64,000 nt of DNA from Thalassia testudinum (taxonomy: Eukaryota; Streptophyta; Magnoliopsida; Alismatales; Hydrocharitaceae): assembly GCA_037157565.1 (NCBI GenBank), contig JAZHRO010000002.1, positions 76,186,001 through 76,250,000 on the forward strand, written 5' to 3'. Each line of letters begins with the position of its first letter. Positions within the stretch are counted from its first letter, which is position 1. Shown in pieces: positions 36,311 to 47,410 of the stretch. Made by a program: the position numbers and the translations under genes. The notes under the pieces were generated by a model. That model did no database searches, was not told where the DNA came from, and saw nothing but the letters and a program-made list of their open reading frames with translations.

Positions 36311-37688
36311 TACATGATACAATCTTAAGTTGCCTGCATGACAAGTTCGAGTAATTGGATTGCTGCCTAGAGTTTGTAACTCATAGAAGTCTCTTGGACT
36401 ATCCTTGAAAATTTTATAAGGCCACTCCCATGGGACGTCTAGCTTTCCACTCGAGTTGCTTTCCATGGAGACTTCACTCTTCCACAAAACCAGATCTCCT
36501 TCAGAGAACTTCCACTTGCAGACTCGCTTGTTGTAGTCGGCTACAGTCACCTCCTTGTACAGTAGCACCAACTCGGATGCCTTCTCCCTTAGCTAGTCTA
36601 CCAAGTCCAAGGCCAAGCGAACTTGAACATCGTTAGTGTCAAGGTCATACAATTGCGTGTGATATGTGGGAAGAACTGTGTCTATAGGTAGTTGGGCTTC
36701 CGTCCTGTACACCAAGCTAAAAGGTATGTGACTTGTGGAAGTCCTCTGGCAAGTCCTGTAGCCCCACAATACGTCTAGCAGTTGTTTGACCCATATTCCC
36801 TTTGAAGAGTCTAGTCGTCGCTTTAATGATGAGATGATGGTATGGTTGGTTACCTCCGCCTGTCCGTTTGCTTGGGGGTGTGCCACGGATGGAAGCATAG
36901 GCTGATGTCCTAGCTTGCGCAAAATTCGTCACACTTCTTGCAAGCAAATTGGGTACCATTGTCTGTGACAATGGTTTGTGGTATTCCATACCAGGCTATG
37001 ATATTCTTCCTGACAAATGACATGACATTATCGACTGTTGGGCTAGTCATGGCCTCGACTTCTACCCACTTGGAGAAGTAATCCACTGCCACCAGGATGA
37101 AGCATTTTTGAGTTGGTGTTGGCGGAAAAGGGCCAATGAAATCCATTCCCCATTTTGCAAAAGGGATGGGTGACATGATAGGGACCTATTTTTCAGGTGG
37201 CAAGTGGTGCAGTGAAACGAATTGCTGGCACTAACTACACTTACGCACAAACTCCTTACAGTGTTGTTTCATCTAGGGCTAGAAGTATCCCACTTTGAAA
37301 CAACTGAGCTAGAAGTGCCTTGTACCCTTCATGATTCCCACATATGCCTTCATGGGCTTCCTGGAGGGCTTGTGATGCCTCCTCCAATCCAGGGTAGTGC
37401 AAAAAGGGGGTGGAATGTCCTCGCTTGTACAATTGCTCCTCTACCAAGGTATACCTAGAGGCCTTTAGGTTGAAAAACTTGGGTTGCAGTTCCTTCTAGG
37501 CCAGCTCGCTAATGTTCAAGTATCTAATGATAGGTGTCATCCAGGATTTGGATTGTTCTATCATGAATGTTTTGGGAGTGAGTATTGTCGGCTCTTTTAA
37601 TGTGTGGAGGCATATGTCATCTTCCTGTTCAAGCGGAATTGCTGATGCTAGGCAGGCTAGAGCGTCTGCTAGGGGGTTGTCGGATTGG
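36311..37688 (-). pseudogene. pol: Element T pol: end of RNase H and integrase
   Basis: From 37688 leftward: SDNPLADALACLASAIPLEQ (RNase H end), the integrase zinc-binding helix with HEGICGNHEGYKALLAQ, then the core GMDFIGPF (near 37140), VTDNGTQF and NGQAEVTN (D-D-E, 36850-37150), WGYRTCQRTSTSHIPFSLVY, and the C-terminal FSEGDLVLWKSEV to LRLYHV. Stops and frameshifts break the core near 36915 and at 36594. The pattern is that of the Tat clade and not Athila. The stop at about 36311 faces the end of the antisense ORF, leaving 376 bp between them. Confidence 0.85.
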
Positions 37689-37693
37689 GGTAC

Positions 37694-39999
37694 TGATAAA
37701 CGCCAGTTTGTCATCATTCTTATGCATTAAAACAAACCTAGCTCTTAGGATTTTACTCCGCAAATGGGTTTTTGGGTTGCATTTAGGCATAAATTAGGTT
37801 AGGCATGCATTGCATTTTTTTATTGTCTTTTTGATATGATTTTGTGAGTGTTAGGGATGAACAGATATACAGATCCCTAAAACCCTAGCACTCAAGAAGG
37901 CAAATGGTGAAGGAGAAGCTCAGACTAGCTGGAACTCAGCTTGATCCAGCTCACCATAGCTGGAACCTAGCTCACTTGAACTAGGGTTAGCTCATCCCAG
38001 CTCCATTCAACTAATCTCAACTGAATGGCAGCTCAAGAGAGTTCATCTTAGCTCACCCTAGCTCAAGTCAGCTCAGATCCAGCTCAACTTAGCTAAGTCG
38101 AGCTCATCTCAGCTCCCACTAGTCCACAGGGAGCTCTAGCTAGCTCAGCTGAGTTGACGGGAGTTCACCCCAGCTCAGACCCAGCTACATCCAGCTCCAC
38201 TCAACTCCAGCCAGCTGAAGAAGAACTCATCTCAGCTCAGGAAGCTCAAGTCCAGCTCCCGGGGATTCAGCTTAGCTCAACTCAGTTGAGCTAAGCTACC
38301 TTAACTGCCTCAACCAGCTTGATCCTCTCGGGGAGCACCAGACCTAGCTCACCTCAGCTCATTATGGTAGAAGCCAGCTCACTTTAGCTTGGCTTAGCAG
38401 CTAGCAAAGAACTAGCAAGCTAAGCCAGCTAGAGTAGCTCCATGCCAGCCTCTTCAGCAGCTGCCAGCTCTAATTCCAGCTCCAGACTTCTCCTCCTCAG
38501 CTCCTCTCTTCAAACCCTAGCTCCAATACCTCCTCCTCTACTCCATAGCTAGCTAAGCTAGCTTAGCTTAGCTTAGCTTAGCTAGCAACCAGCTCCTTGG
38601 CCATCCACCACCTTCAATTCAACCCTAGCTAGCTCCACCAACTTAAGCCCTACCCAAGCTAGCTATCCTACTCAAGTTGGCGCCACCTCCTAGTCACCTC
38701 TTCACCCTATCATCACCACCAAAAGGCACCAATTTTGGCACCAAAACCTAACCCTAACTACCCCTCTTTTTGGCGCCAACATCCACCGCCACATCCACCA
38801 TACACCTAACCTTACAACCCATCCTAGCCACCCACCTACCCCTCCTTCTAGAACCCTTCTTGGCGCCACCTAAGACCCTCTTCTAGAAGCCATTTTGGCG
38901 CCAACATCAAGGGGTGCCACCACCCATTACCACCCCCTAGGTGTCCCTTGGGTTGCCGCCAATTGTCCTTAGCCATAGGATCCCCAACCACCTCCATCTC
39001 TCTATCTTAGCCCTCCATTCCAAGAGTCAGCTTAGCCCCCTTCCTACTCTATAAAAACCCATCACCTACCATCATTTGAGGGCATCCTTCATTAGTGTAT
39101 TATCCCACCTACATCCACCTATACCTATGGCCAAGGAGAAGGAGTAGAGAAGAAGATTAAGGGGGCACATCACCAGCCCCTTTGGTGCCTTCTTCTCCCC
39201 ACTCTCTTCAACTTAGGCCACGCCAAGGAGGAGGAGTTTTCTACTTCAAGGAGGATAGCCAGGCAAAGGAGAAGGACCTAGGGTGGACATCCACCCTTGG
39301 AGGGAAGCTTAGGGCATGCCCCCTTAGGGCTTGCTTTGGAGGGCATCACCTTGGCGGAGCATAGCAAGGAAGGAGTTGGAGGACTCTTTTCAAGCTTGGG
39401 AGCTACCAAGCATGGAGCAAGAAGCCCTCTTCTTCACCATCTATCTAGAGGATTTGTGTTTTCTTTTATTTATTGTAATTTTTCTAGTAGTAGAAGCATT
39501 CATCTACTAGGCTTTTTTGTAAAACACTTTTTCATTAATCTAGTTGCATTCTTTGCAATTTCTTTAGTTGCATTTTTTTTAATTGCTTTATTTTTAGCAT
39601 TCTTCACTCCCTCTCCCTAATTATTCTAGGCCTCCACTTGCCTAGAGTGAGCTTAGGGAGAGGCTCTATTTGCCACTTTAGAAGTAGTACTTGCCTAGAG
39701 TGAGCTTAGGGAGAGGCTTTACTTGCCACTTTAGAAGTAGTATATTGAATTGAGTGCAAGTCACTTTCTCGCCAACAATTTTGCATGTTGCCTTCATTTC
39801 AAAAACATAAAAATGATATATTGAAAAAGACCAAAAAGAAAGTTGAGATCTATTTTGTAAGCAATAGAATTAATTTTGCAAACATATTGCCTCCTTGGAC
39901 GACCCTAGATACCCCACTATCTAGGTTTATAAGTTTAAGAGTCGATCGGTTTTGCGTGTTGCAACGATGTAATTAACAAACCGCGTAAAATTCGCGTCA
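37694..39999 (+). repeat. Solo LTR of the C family in T RNase H, TSD GGTAC
   Basis: GGTAC at 37689-37693 and 40000-40004 flanks the block. It starts TGATAAACGCCAGTTTGTCA and ends AAATTCGCGTCA. The AGCT-rich segment is 37915-38600, and a TATA box TCTATAAAAA lies at 39048-39057. A 61-bp tandem duplication near 39640-39745 repeats GCCTAGAGTGAGCTTAGGGA. Removing the block restores the RNase H frame (VSDSQ/VPQSDNPLAD). Confidence 0.95.
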
Positions 40000-40004
40000 G
40001 GTAC

Positions 40005-40171
40005 CTGACTGTCCGAGACGGTCTTGAAATCTAACAACTCCTCCTTGACCTTGTTAGCATACAAAATCATATTTGGATCCCTAGCTTGGTACTCGCCGCT
40101 AACTTGGTTGGCAACCAATTGGGAGTCCATGTAAATCTCCAGCGATGAGACGTGTTCGTGCGCTAAATCAG
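40005..40171 (-). pseudogene. pol: Element T RNase H, upstream part
   Basis: The minus strand reads LAHEHVSSLEIYMDSQLVAN, then QVSGEYQARDPNMILY and KVKEELLDFKTVSDSQ, the conserved RNase H segment with the catalytic Asp in YMDSQL. It breaks off at 40171 where element E begins, and is split from its 3' part by the solo LTR. Confidence 0.88.
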
Positions 40172-41000
40172 TGTTTTAAAATTGTCGCGTTGCAGTATAG
40201 CCAAAATAGTGCTCAAACAAATAAATTTATTACTCGAAAAAGTTCTGAGGTTGAACACAGGGAGTAATATGAAATTCAGTTCTCAAATTTACAATTTAAG
40301 ATAAGAAAGCTATGAAATTGTAAACAAAAACTGCTTCAGAATAAAGTAGTACTAGGATCAAGTGTCATACTACAAAAATAATGGAGTAAAATAGTGATTT
40401 AGATCACCAAGTACTCCTTACAATGATAGCTAATGAACTTAATGTATATATGTATGAAATGCAATCAAACCAATCGACTGATTTACTAATCAGACGATTT
40501 AAACTGCTCAAGCCTTTCTCTGTTCTTCTTCTTCTTTTCTCTTTCTCTTCTCTACCTTTCTTCTTCTTTCAACTACGGCCCTTCCTCTTCTTTGTGTTCT
40601 TCTCTTACTTTCCTTCTATGTCTCTACAACTCTTCTTCTTCCTTCAGCCCTTCTTCTTTCTCTGGCTTTCTTCACATAGTAGGGGAAAAGCTTCTGAATT
40701 CGACTAAGTGTTAGCCGGTTCTCACCAAGAGTAAAACCCTCCCCCTACCCACGTAGGCTCTTCCTCTCTCTTTCTCTCTTTAGGATCTGCTCTCCTAGAG
40801 CCACAGGGATAATCAGGTTGTTGGACCTAGTGTACCCGGGTTTAGGCTCACCGGCAGTGGGTGGTGAACGAGGAGTAAGGCTTAGGTGGGTTAACGGGTT
40901 AGGCCAGGTCCGTGGGCAGAGGTCATGGACGAGGCGCAGGTGTGTGGGTGAGAGAGACCTCACCTTGAGTTCTGAGGTGATAAGGCTATAGCACTTTTGC

Positions 41001-41044
41001 AATTTATGCACCGCGGGGCACTCTTCAGTTGACGATGTGGAACT
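41001..41044 (-). promoter_or_regulatory. USE plus TATA-like module, LTR E
   Basis: The minus strand has AGTTCCACATCG (41044-41033), exactly 24 nt, then CATAAATT (41008-41001). It is one base from the USE consensus. Confidence 0.62.
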
Positions 41045-41478
41045 AAACCACGTCCCTTCTTTGCGTGCATCTGCAGGTGGTTCTTCGTTTGATTACAACA
41101 GCTGTCGATGGTGCCTCACCCAATTGGAGACCAAGGAGTAATCCTGGAAGTATTCCGTGTCAAGTTGGAGTTGTAGCTTGGAGCATGCACGGATAGAACG
41201 GACTCAGGCTTCCTTTGAAGCTTTGCATTAATGGAGTGGGAGCTTGACACCTGAAAACATCAACAAGGCCTTTTGGCCACGTCAAAAGGTTCAGAGAGTA
41301 TTGCCGTAGCACGGCGAGTTTGTTGATAAGGTCGGCGTGGCGGATGGGTGTGGATGGTGGCTAGACAGTCACGGGTTAGGTTGGAGATGATGGGTCTGTT
41401 CGGGGTGGTGTTCGGGTGGATGATGGATTGAAATGAGAGAGGGGTAATGAGCGTGGGTTTTGGCTCAAAAGGAAAGGA

Positions 41479-41528
41479 ATTTCTTGACGAACTTCCCTTT
41501 CAAATTTGAAAGGGATTCGTCAAGAAAT
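41479..41528. repeat. 50-bp nested palindrome in LTR E
   Basis: Outer arms ATTTCTTGACGAA (41479-41491) and its exact complement (41516-41528) enclose the perfect 20-bp palindrome CCCTTTCAAATTTGAAAGGG (41495-41514). Confidence 0.9.
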
Positions 41529-41590
41529 CAAGGGGTTCTTTCCAAATCAAGGTCATCGGAGCAAGTAGGAATAGGTTTAATGGTGGCAGG

Positions 41591-43421
41591 TGATGAGTCC
41601 ATTTTAATGGACTAATATTACGCCTAAGTAACTTTAATCTTACCTTTTAGGTTTGTTAATAATTACATTAAGTTATAGAATGTTTGCATGCATCATGATT
41701 TAAGTTTACATCTATTTTATAGCATTCTATAACTTAATATGTAATTATTTTATGTTTTGTTATTTTGTAGGAATAAGGTTGGAAAGAGTAGGGGGTGAAA
41801 GAAATGTCCCAAACAACCGACTTCACCTCACCCAATCTCCGGCGGCCTCAACACCCTCAACAGTCGCCGACCAAAAATAGCAAAGGGATTTGAAAATCCC
41901 TTAACTCACGCACGTAGGGAGAGGAGATAAAAAGGTTGGGAAAAGTTGGATCAATCTTCATCTTCTTCCTCCCCCTGGCGGGGAATTATCTCCACCATCT
42001 CCACCGTGGAGAGGGTTGACCCTGTGAACCAAGTGTGCACTGAAGTCACCTTCCACCTCCATCATGTTGCTGCATAGCAAGCGCTACATCAGCCTGCACT
42101 AAGCACCCTTCTCCGCACTGCATCCACTGCGCACCCTCTTATGCGCATGCAACACCTTCCATCGCCTTCACTGCACTGCCTCAACGCCTTCACCTGCCCT
42201 TGCGCATCCTGCAGGCGTGCACCCACGCTAGCCCGCACCAAGTGCTCTCTCCAGCGTCCCCACCGCAAGCACCTTTCGCCACACCCTGCAGTGCAGCCGA
42301 CCGTAGGTGCACCCTTCCAGCCCTGCAAGCGTGCCACTGCCACAACCTCTGTGCACTTGCACCGTCCTCCCACTGCAGCCCTTGCAAGCGCACACACCAC
42401 CTTCATCGTGCGTGGCCAAGACTGCCCGTAGGTAGTAGCACGCCCGCCGATAGCAAGCGCCCTCGCGCGCCCTTGTGCACACGCCCATCGCACATCCACC
42501 TTCACCGCACGCAGCACAGCTGCGCCCTTACGGGGTCAGCAGCTGGACGCGTGCCCTTCCACTTCGTCTTCTTCGTCCTCCTCATTCTTCCACTGCTCAA
42601 CAAAGAAGAACCCATCATCGGCAGGAGATCCCCACACGCAACCGGCCCCTTCGTCTGTCATTCGACGCGCCATTGACTCCAACAGACTCGCTGCACCCTC
42701 ACAAGCTCGGCCACCCTTTCTAAAGGTCAGAAGCTGCCCTCCACGAAGTGCCACCCGCCGTTGACGTCGTTGACGTTCATCTCCGCCGGCCGGCCGCCAT
42801 CGACCTCCTCGCGACGTGCCGCTGCCGCCATTGTGAAGCACTTGTCGAGACGCATCTCTACGTGTGACCTCGCCATTAGCCATTGACCCACGCTTGCACA
42901 CGGAAGAGAGAGGCAAAAACCTTTGTTTTTCATTCAATTAGTAACTACGAAAAATGCCATTGTGAAACTTCCTATTCATTTATTTACCAAATTAATATAT
43001 TAAGGTGTATTTGCATGCATATCTTCTATTCTTTATAAATTGCTTCTGATTGAGTATTTCATGAATTAGATAATAGCATGCCACATTGATTATCGTAAAT
43101 AAGGAATGTTTTATGGGAAATTAGTAGTTACCTTGATTATCATTACCAAGATCATTAGAATATTATAATGTGATAATTTTGCATATAAACCCTTTCAGTT
43201 TTAATTAATTGCTTAGAATGAGAATTCATGAGGGTAACAAGTTGCACTACGGAATATGCATATCCATTGAGATTCCCTAATAAACAAGACACTATTTACT
43301 AGTTTAAATAGGCTAATTCATCCCAGTGGAGATGACCTAACTATTCGTGGTTAGATTCTGAAAATTAAAATATTTTTGAAAAGCGATTTTCTACCACACA
43401 ATTAAATACAACGACACATCA
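41591..43421 (+). repeat. LTR inserted in the E 3' LTR
   Basis: It starts TGATGAGTCCATTTTAATGG, where AGTCCATT pairs with AATGGACT, and ends ACGACACATCA. A TATA-like GATAAAAAGG lies near 41927. The U5 phrase CCCAGTGGAGATGACC is near 43323. No coding is present. Flanks GCAGG and TTTTA do not match, so the TSD is lost or the bounds shifted. GC-rich ORFs at 42089-42937 are compositional. Confidence 0.65.
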
Positions 43422-44149
43422 TTTTATGTTAAAGTTTTCAACGAAAATGAAGATCGCTCTTTCAGAAGGGACCTTTTTGCGAGAACAATGACAAAGTTAG
43501 GGGTCTGTTTGAAAAGATTTTGAAAGTTAAAGGCATAAATGTAATCAGATAGAACCAAGTTGCAAACTAGGTCGAGACAAACTCATCTTGGGTCCAAATG
43601 TTGGTACAAACCTAATTTGGACCTAAGGAATCTAATGTTGAAGTTGGATTTTGGTTTTGACCACGTTGAACTAGGTAATTTATGCAAAAACCAAAATTGG
43701 GGTAAATGTCTGTCTGATACTCTGTTCTGGGTCAAAACTGATTTTGATGGTCAAATTGAAGTTCTAAACCCTAGAGAATATTTTTCTATGAATTTTAGAA
43801 GGTTTAGGTGAATTTTCTCTTGACCATAACCTCAGTTAATTAAGCGGGTCTATTTTTAGGGTTTCAAAAGTCATTTAATTCTCAGAACACGTGTAAACCA
43901 TTTTCTGATTGTTCTAACCACTTGTTAGCATTTTAGGATCATTTGACCCTTAATTAACCCCTAGGAAAACCTGTGGTTGTACTGCATTCATGATATGATG
44001 GTAAAATTGCAGTTTTAACCCTAGTTTCTTATTTTTCCCTCAGAAGGATTATGCAGCGACTTATAGCTCTCTGGCAGTTATGTAGGAGCATTTACTGACT
44101 TAATTGGATCAAAATGAGCTAGTTATGGCTCATGATGGTGTTCCCATCA
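43422..44149 (-). repeat. E 3' LTR, first part
   Basis: Starts on the minus strand TGATGGGAACACCATCATG right after the PPT. It matches 3160-3830 of LTR A over its length. Confidence 0.82.
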
Positions 44150-45782
44150 TGTCCCCATGCCTAGCTTTTGCTAGTCCCTTAGCAAAATTTCAAGGTATTA
44201 ACTTTAATTCTGGACCATATGTCTTTTGATGCTTAAAACTTTGATGTATGCTTTTTTGTAGATTAGGTTAGAATGCCGATAGTAGGCCTAGAGGTACTCA
44301 GGTACCAACCAAGATCCAGACTTGACCAGCTTTAGCCTCAGTCTGCCGTGAAGGTTTCTAAGGCCCACAGGAACTAACCTAAGGTTCGTTGAACTCCGCG
44401 GTTAAAGCACCCATGCATGTAACAAGTTTTAGCCCAAGTTCAATTTGCAGTGCATTTTTGTAAGAGGGAGACAGAAGAACTTTTCTTTATTTTTGGAGAG
44501 TTGTCTCTCTCTTTTCTTTTTATTTCTAGCTTCGGATTAGCCTTACAACACGGTCTGCATCGGATACCTAGTTCCCACCATCAATCCTCGCAGGGTCCCT
44601 AGCAATTGATTCTTCGAGATAGCATGACCCATGGCAAGCCCTAGAACCCTAGCTTTTGAGATTTTGAGATAATCCCACCCATGGCATTCTGTAGCTAAAT
44701 CTAGACCCTTGTAGTCGGCATTTCGTGATAATGCTGTCCATGGCATCTGAACCAGCATAAGGTGCTTACATGACCCCTGTAGGATATTTAGATATCCTAG
44801 GAGACAAGCACCGAGGAGATGATATGTTATTGTGCATCTTCGAGGGGAATTTCCCGCCACTCCGCACCAGGAACTCGTCTAAATCAACTTGTGCTGATCA
44901 GACGCTCCTAATCTATGTAACTTTTTCAGAACAAATTTAACGCATTTGAGTGATTTTGATACTTAGGCGCATTGAACCAGACTGTGTGTTGATTGGGGTG
45001 CTTAGGTTATTGAGTCCCGTAAACCAGAGGTCAGTTAACGAGGCCGAATAATCCCTAAGCCTTAGACCTAATACTTAAGCTTTGCATTTTCCTTAACCTC
45101 TTGAGGATTATCCAAATCTTAGAGGATACTTGAATTTTTAAGCCTAGGATCGCAGCCCAAGAGGCCTAAGATCAACGTTCCTACTAAGCACTTTTTGTCT
45201 TTCCTCAATTTTTTTTCATTTGATTTGGTCTGGAACTAAGTCATTTCCTTAATCTTTTACTAATGACTATCTCTTTTTCTTCAAATTGTGCTCCTTTTTG
45301 GCATTTTTATCTCCTCCCCTTTTCTCCTTGACAAATGATATGCAATCCATTCAAAATTTACTCCCCTCCCCTATTTTTGTTCTTTTTCAATTTTTTTATT
45401 TTTTTGGTTTTTTGGAATATGTGATTTTTTTGATGAAGCCCTTTCTTGTGAAGTGATTTTCATGGTGTTTCGCACTTTAATACCCCCCCATGCCTACGAT
45501 TTGCAATGACGTCTTTATAAATTAGGTGGGTTCGAGTTCAGCTTAGATCATTCATTAGAACAGGTGTTGGGTGGGTGGATGGGTCGGGATGACTGTTGCA
45601 GAAGATTTTAAGCTTGGATACGGGTTTTAGAGGTGGAGTTGGCTGTTCTAATGGATGAACCCTAAAGTTCAATATGAGTTCAGCATAAGATGTGTCAAGA
45701 AGGGTTTTAGTTTTTTCAAAAAGATGATGGGTTGCCTCCTGTTAAGCGTTGAGTTTAATGCCATCATCCAGGGGCAATAAGC
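44150..45782 (-). other. E 3' non-coding region with two PPTs
   Basis: Matches the A region 1591-3159. The 3' PPT is at 44150-44171, and an internal PPT-like tract (minus strand AGGCATGGGGGGGTATT) is near 45483-45500. The CCATGG-centred repeats lie at about 44625-44750. No ORF of note. Confidence 0.75.
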
Positions 45783-47410
45783 TTAGGGAGAATGGAGATC
45801 AAAAGATACCTCAGCCCTGTTCGCATCGGTGAGTTCAATGAACGGCTTAAGTCGCTGACCGTTCACAACAAAGGGTTTTGAATCAAGGCTGGGTTGGTTG
45901 ATTTCTACGGCTCCCTTTCCAAAGATTCGTCAGATAAGATATGGTCCAATCCATTTTGATCTGAGTTTTCCTGGGAACAATTTGAGTTTGTCATCAAAGA
46001 GTAGGACTTTATAACCAAGGTGAAAGATCTTTCTGAATATGTGCTTGTCGTGAAAGGCCTTAACCCGCTCTTTGTAGATTTGCGAGTTCTCGTATGCGTC
46101 ATTGCATGATTCATCGATCCCACTTATTTAAAGCTTTCTGTGGGTTTCTATCTTAGAAAGATCTAGATTACACTTCCATATGGCCCAATAGGCTTTGTGC
46201 TCCAACTCAACAGGGTGGGGACATGCCTTCCCATACACCAATCTGAAAGGAGACATGCCCAATTGGGTTTTGTGGGTGGTCCTATAGGTCCACAAGGCTT
46301 CTGGAAGTCAGGAAGACCAATCCTTCCTATCAGGTTGGACAGTGACCTGAAGGATTTTCTTGATCTCCCGATTCAACAACTCAGCTAGACCATTGGTTTG
46401 GGGGTGATAAGGAGTAGAGAGTCGATGCGACACTCCGTATTTGGTCATCAGTGATCTGAACTGAGCATTTGTGAAATGGGTCCCTTCATCAGAGATAATG
46501 GCACGTGGAATCCCGAATTGAGAAAAGATGTTCTGCTGAATGAATTTGATTACCACCTTATGATCATTGGTTCGGGTCGGAATGGCTTCAATCCATTTGG
46601 ACACGTAGTCAACAACGAGACGAATGTATTCGAAGCCGTTTGAAACAGGAAAGGGTCCCATGAAATTAATCCCCCAGATGTCGAAGATTTCGCATACGAG
46701 AATCGATTGTAAAGGCATCATATCTCAGTGGCTCATGTTGCCTAAGGTCTGGCAACGAGTGCATGCTTTACAGTGATTGTATGCATCTTTGAAAATCGTG
46801 GGCCAATAGAAGCCGCACTAGAGGACTTTTGCTATGATTTTATGACTAGAGAAGTGCCCACCGCATGCCTGGTCATGGCAAGTCAAAATGTCCTGAATTT
46901 TCTCCTTTAGAACACATCTTCGGATGATCTGATCAGCACCAATGAGGAAGAGATATGGGTCTTCCCAAAAGTAGTACTTGACACCGGAAAGTAATTTGTC
47001 CTTCTTGGCCTTCGGCCAATCGGATGGGATCTGATGTGATGCCAAGTAGTTTACTAAATCAGCAAACCAAGGAAGTTCTGTACTAATAGTCAAGAGGTGC
47101 TCATTAGGAAAATGTTCTGTGATGGGTTCGGAAGGGTCAATACAATCAGAAGGAAGGTGGGATAAGTGGTCAGCTACCACGTTTTGCTTTGCCGCTTTAT
47201 CGCGAATCTCGAGATCGAATTCTTGTAACAGTAAGATCCAGCAGATTAGTCGAGGTTTTGCATCCTTCTTCGTAAGGAGGTGCCTTACTGTAGTGTGATC
47301 TAAGTATATGATAACATGGGAACCCAAAAGACATGATCTGAATTTTTCTAGGGAAAATACTACGGCTAGCAGCTCTTTCTCAGTAACTGTAAAGTTATGC
47401 TGAGCCTCGT
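45783..47410 (-). pseudogene. pol: Element E pol: RNase H and integrase
   Basis: From 47410 leftward: [18 protein letters not shown] and [11 protein letters not shown] (RNase H), [29 protein letters not shown], the zinc-binding [13 protein letters not shown] and CKACTRCQ-like pair, then the core. The first catalytic Asp reads Asn (INFMGPF near 46670), a single G-to-A change. The second (SDEGTHF) and the Glu (NGLAELLN) are present. The C-terminal domain runs to FDLHSP and stop at 45783-45785. Stops near 46130 and 46730 and a one-base loss near 46895 break the frame. E keeps Gln codons at sites where A has TAG. Confidence 0.88.

Larger units (their letters stand above)
28796..40171 (-). mobile_element. 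Element T: Tat-clade Ty3/gypsy retrotransposon with antisense ORF, 3' half
   Basis: Read leftward: RNase H (to 40171, cut by E), integrase ending at 36311, a 5.9 kb 3' region that carries a plus-strand ORF (about 33400-35935), a PPT (30422-30437) and the 3' LTR from 30421. An extra ORF antisense to pol between pol and the 3' LTR is a known trait of some Tat-clade elements such as Grande and Retand. It is interrupted by two LTRs of the C family, a possible copia-like LTR and element E. Its 5' half should lie right of the window. Confidence 0.78.
40172..41590 (-). repeat. E 3' LTR, second part
   Basis: It ends on the minus strand CGACAATTTTAAAACA, like X. It carries the USE/TATA module, the GGGTAGGGGGAGGGTTTTAC phrase shared with A and X, and a large palindrome (41479-41528). 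TTGCTCCGATGACC near its start corresponds to ATGCTCCGACGAC in LTR A, supporting continuity with 43422-44149. Confidence 0.72.

Noticed and set aside
42089..42937. Cys/His-rich ORFs of up to 158 residues
   Set aside because: They lie wholly inside an LTR; opposite strands are equally open, which indicates GC composition and not coding.
41591..43421. A TSD for the LTR in LTR E
   Set aside because: Flanks GCAGG and TTTTA differ; only the termini and internal phrases support the call.
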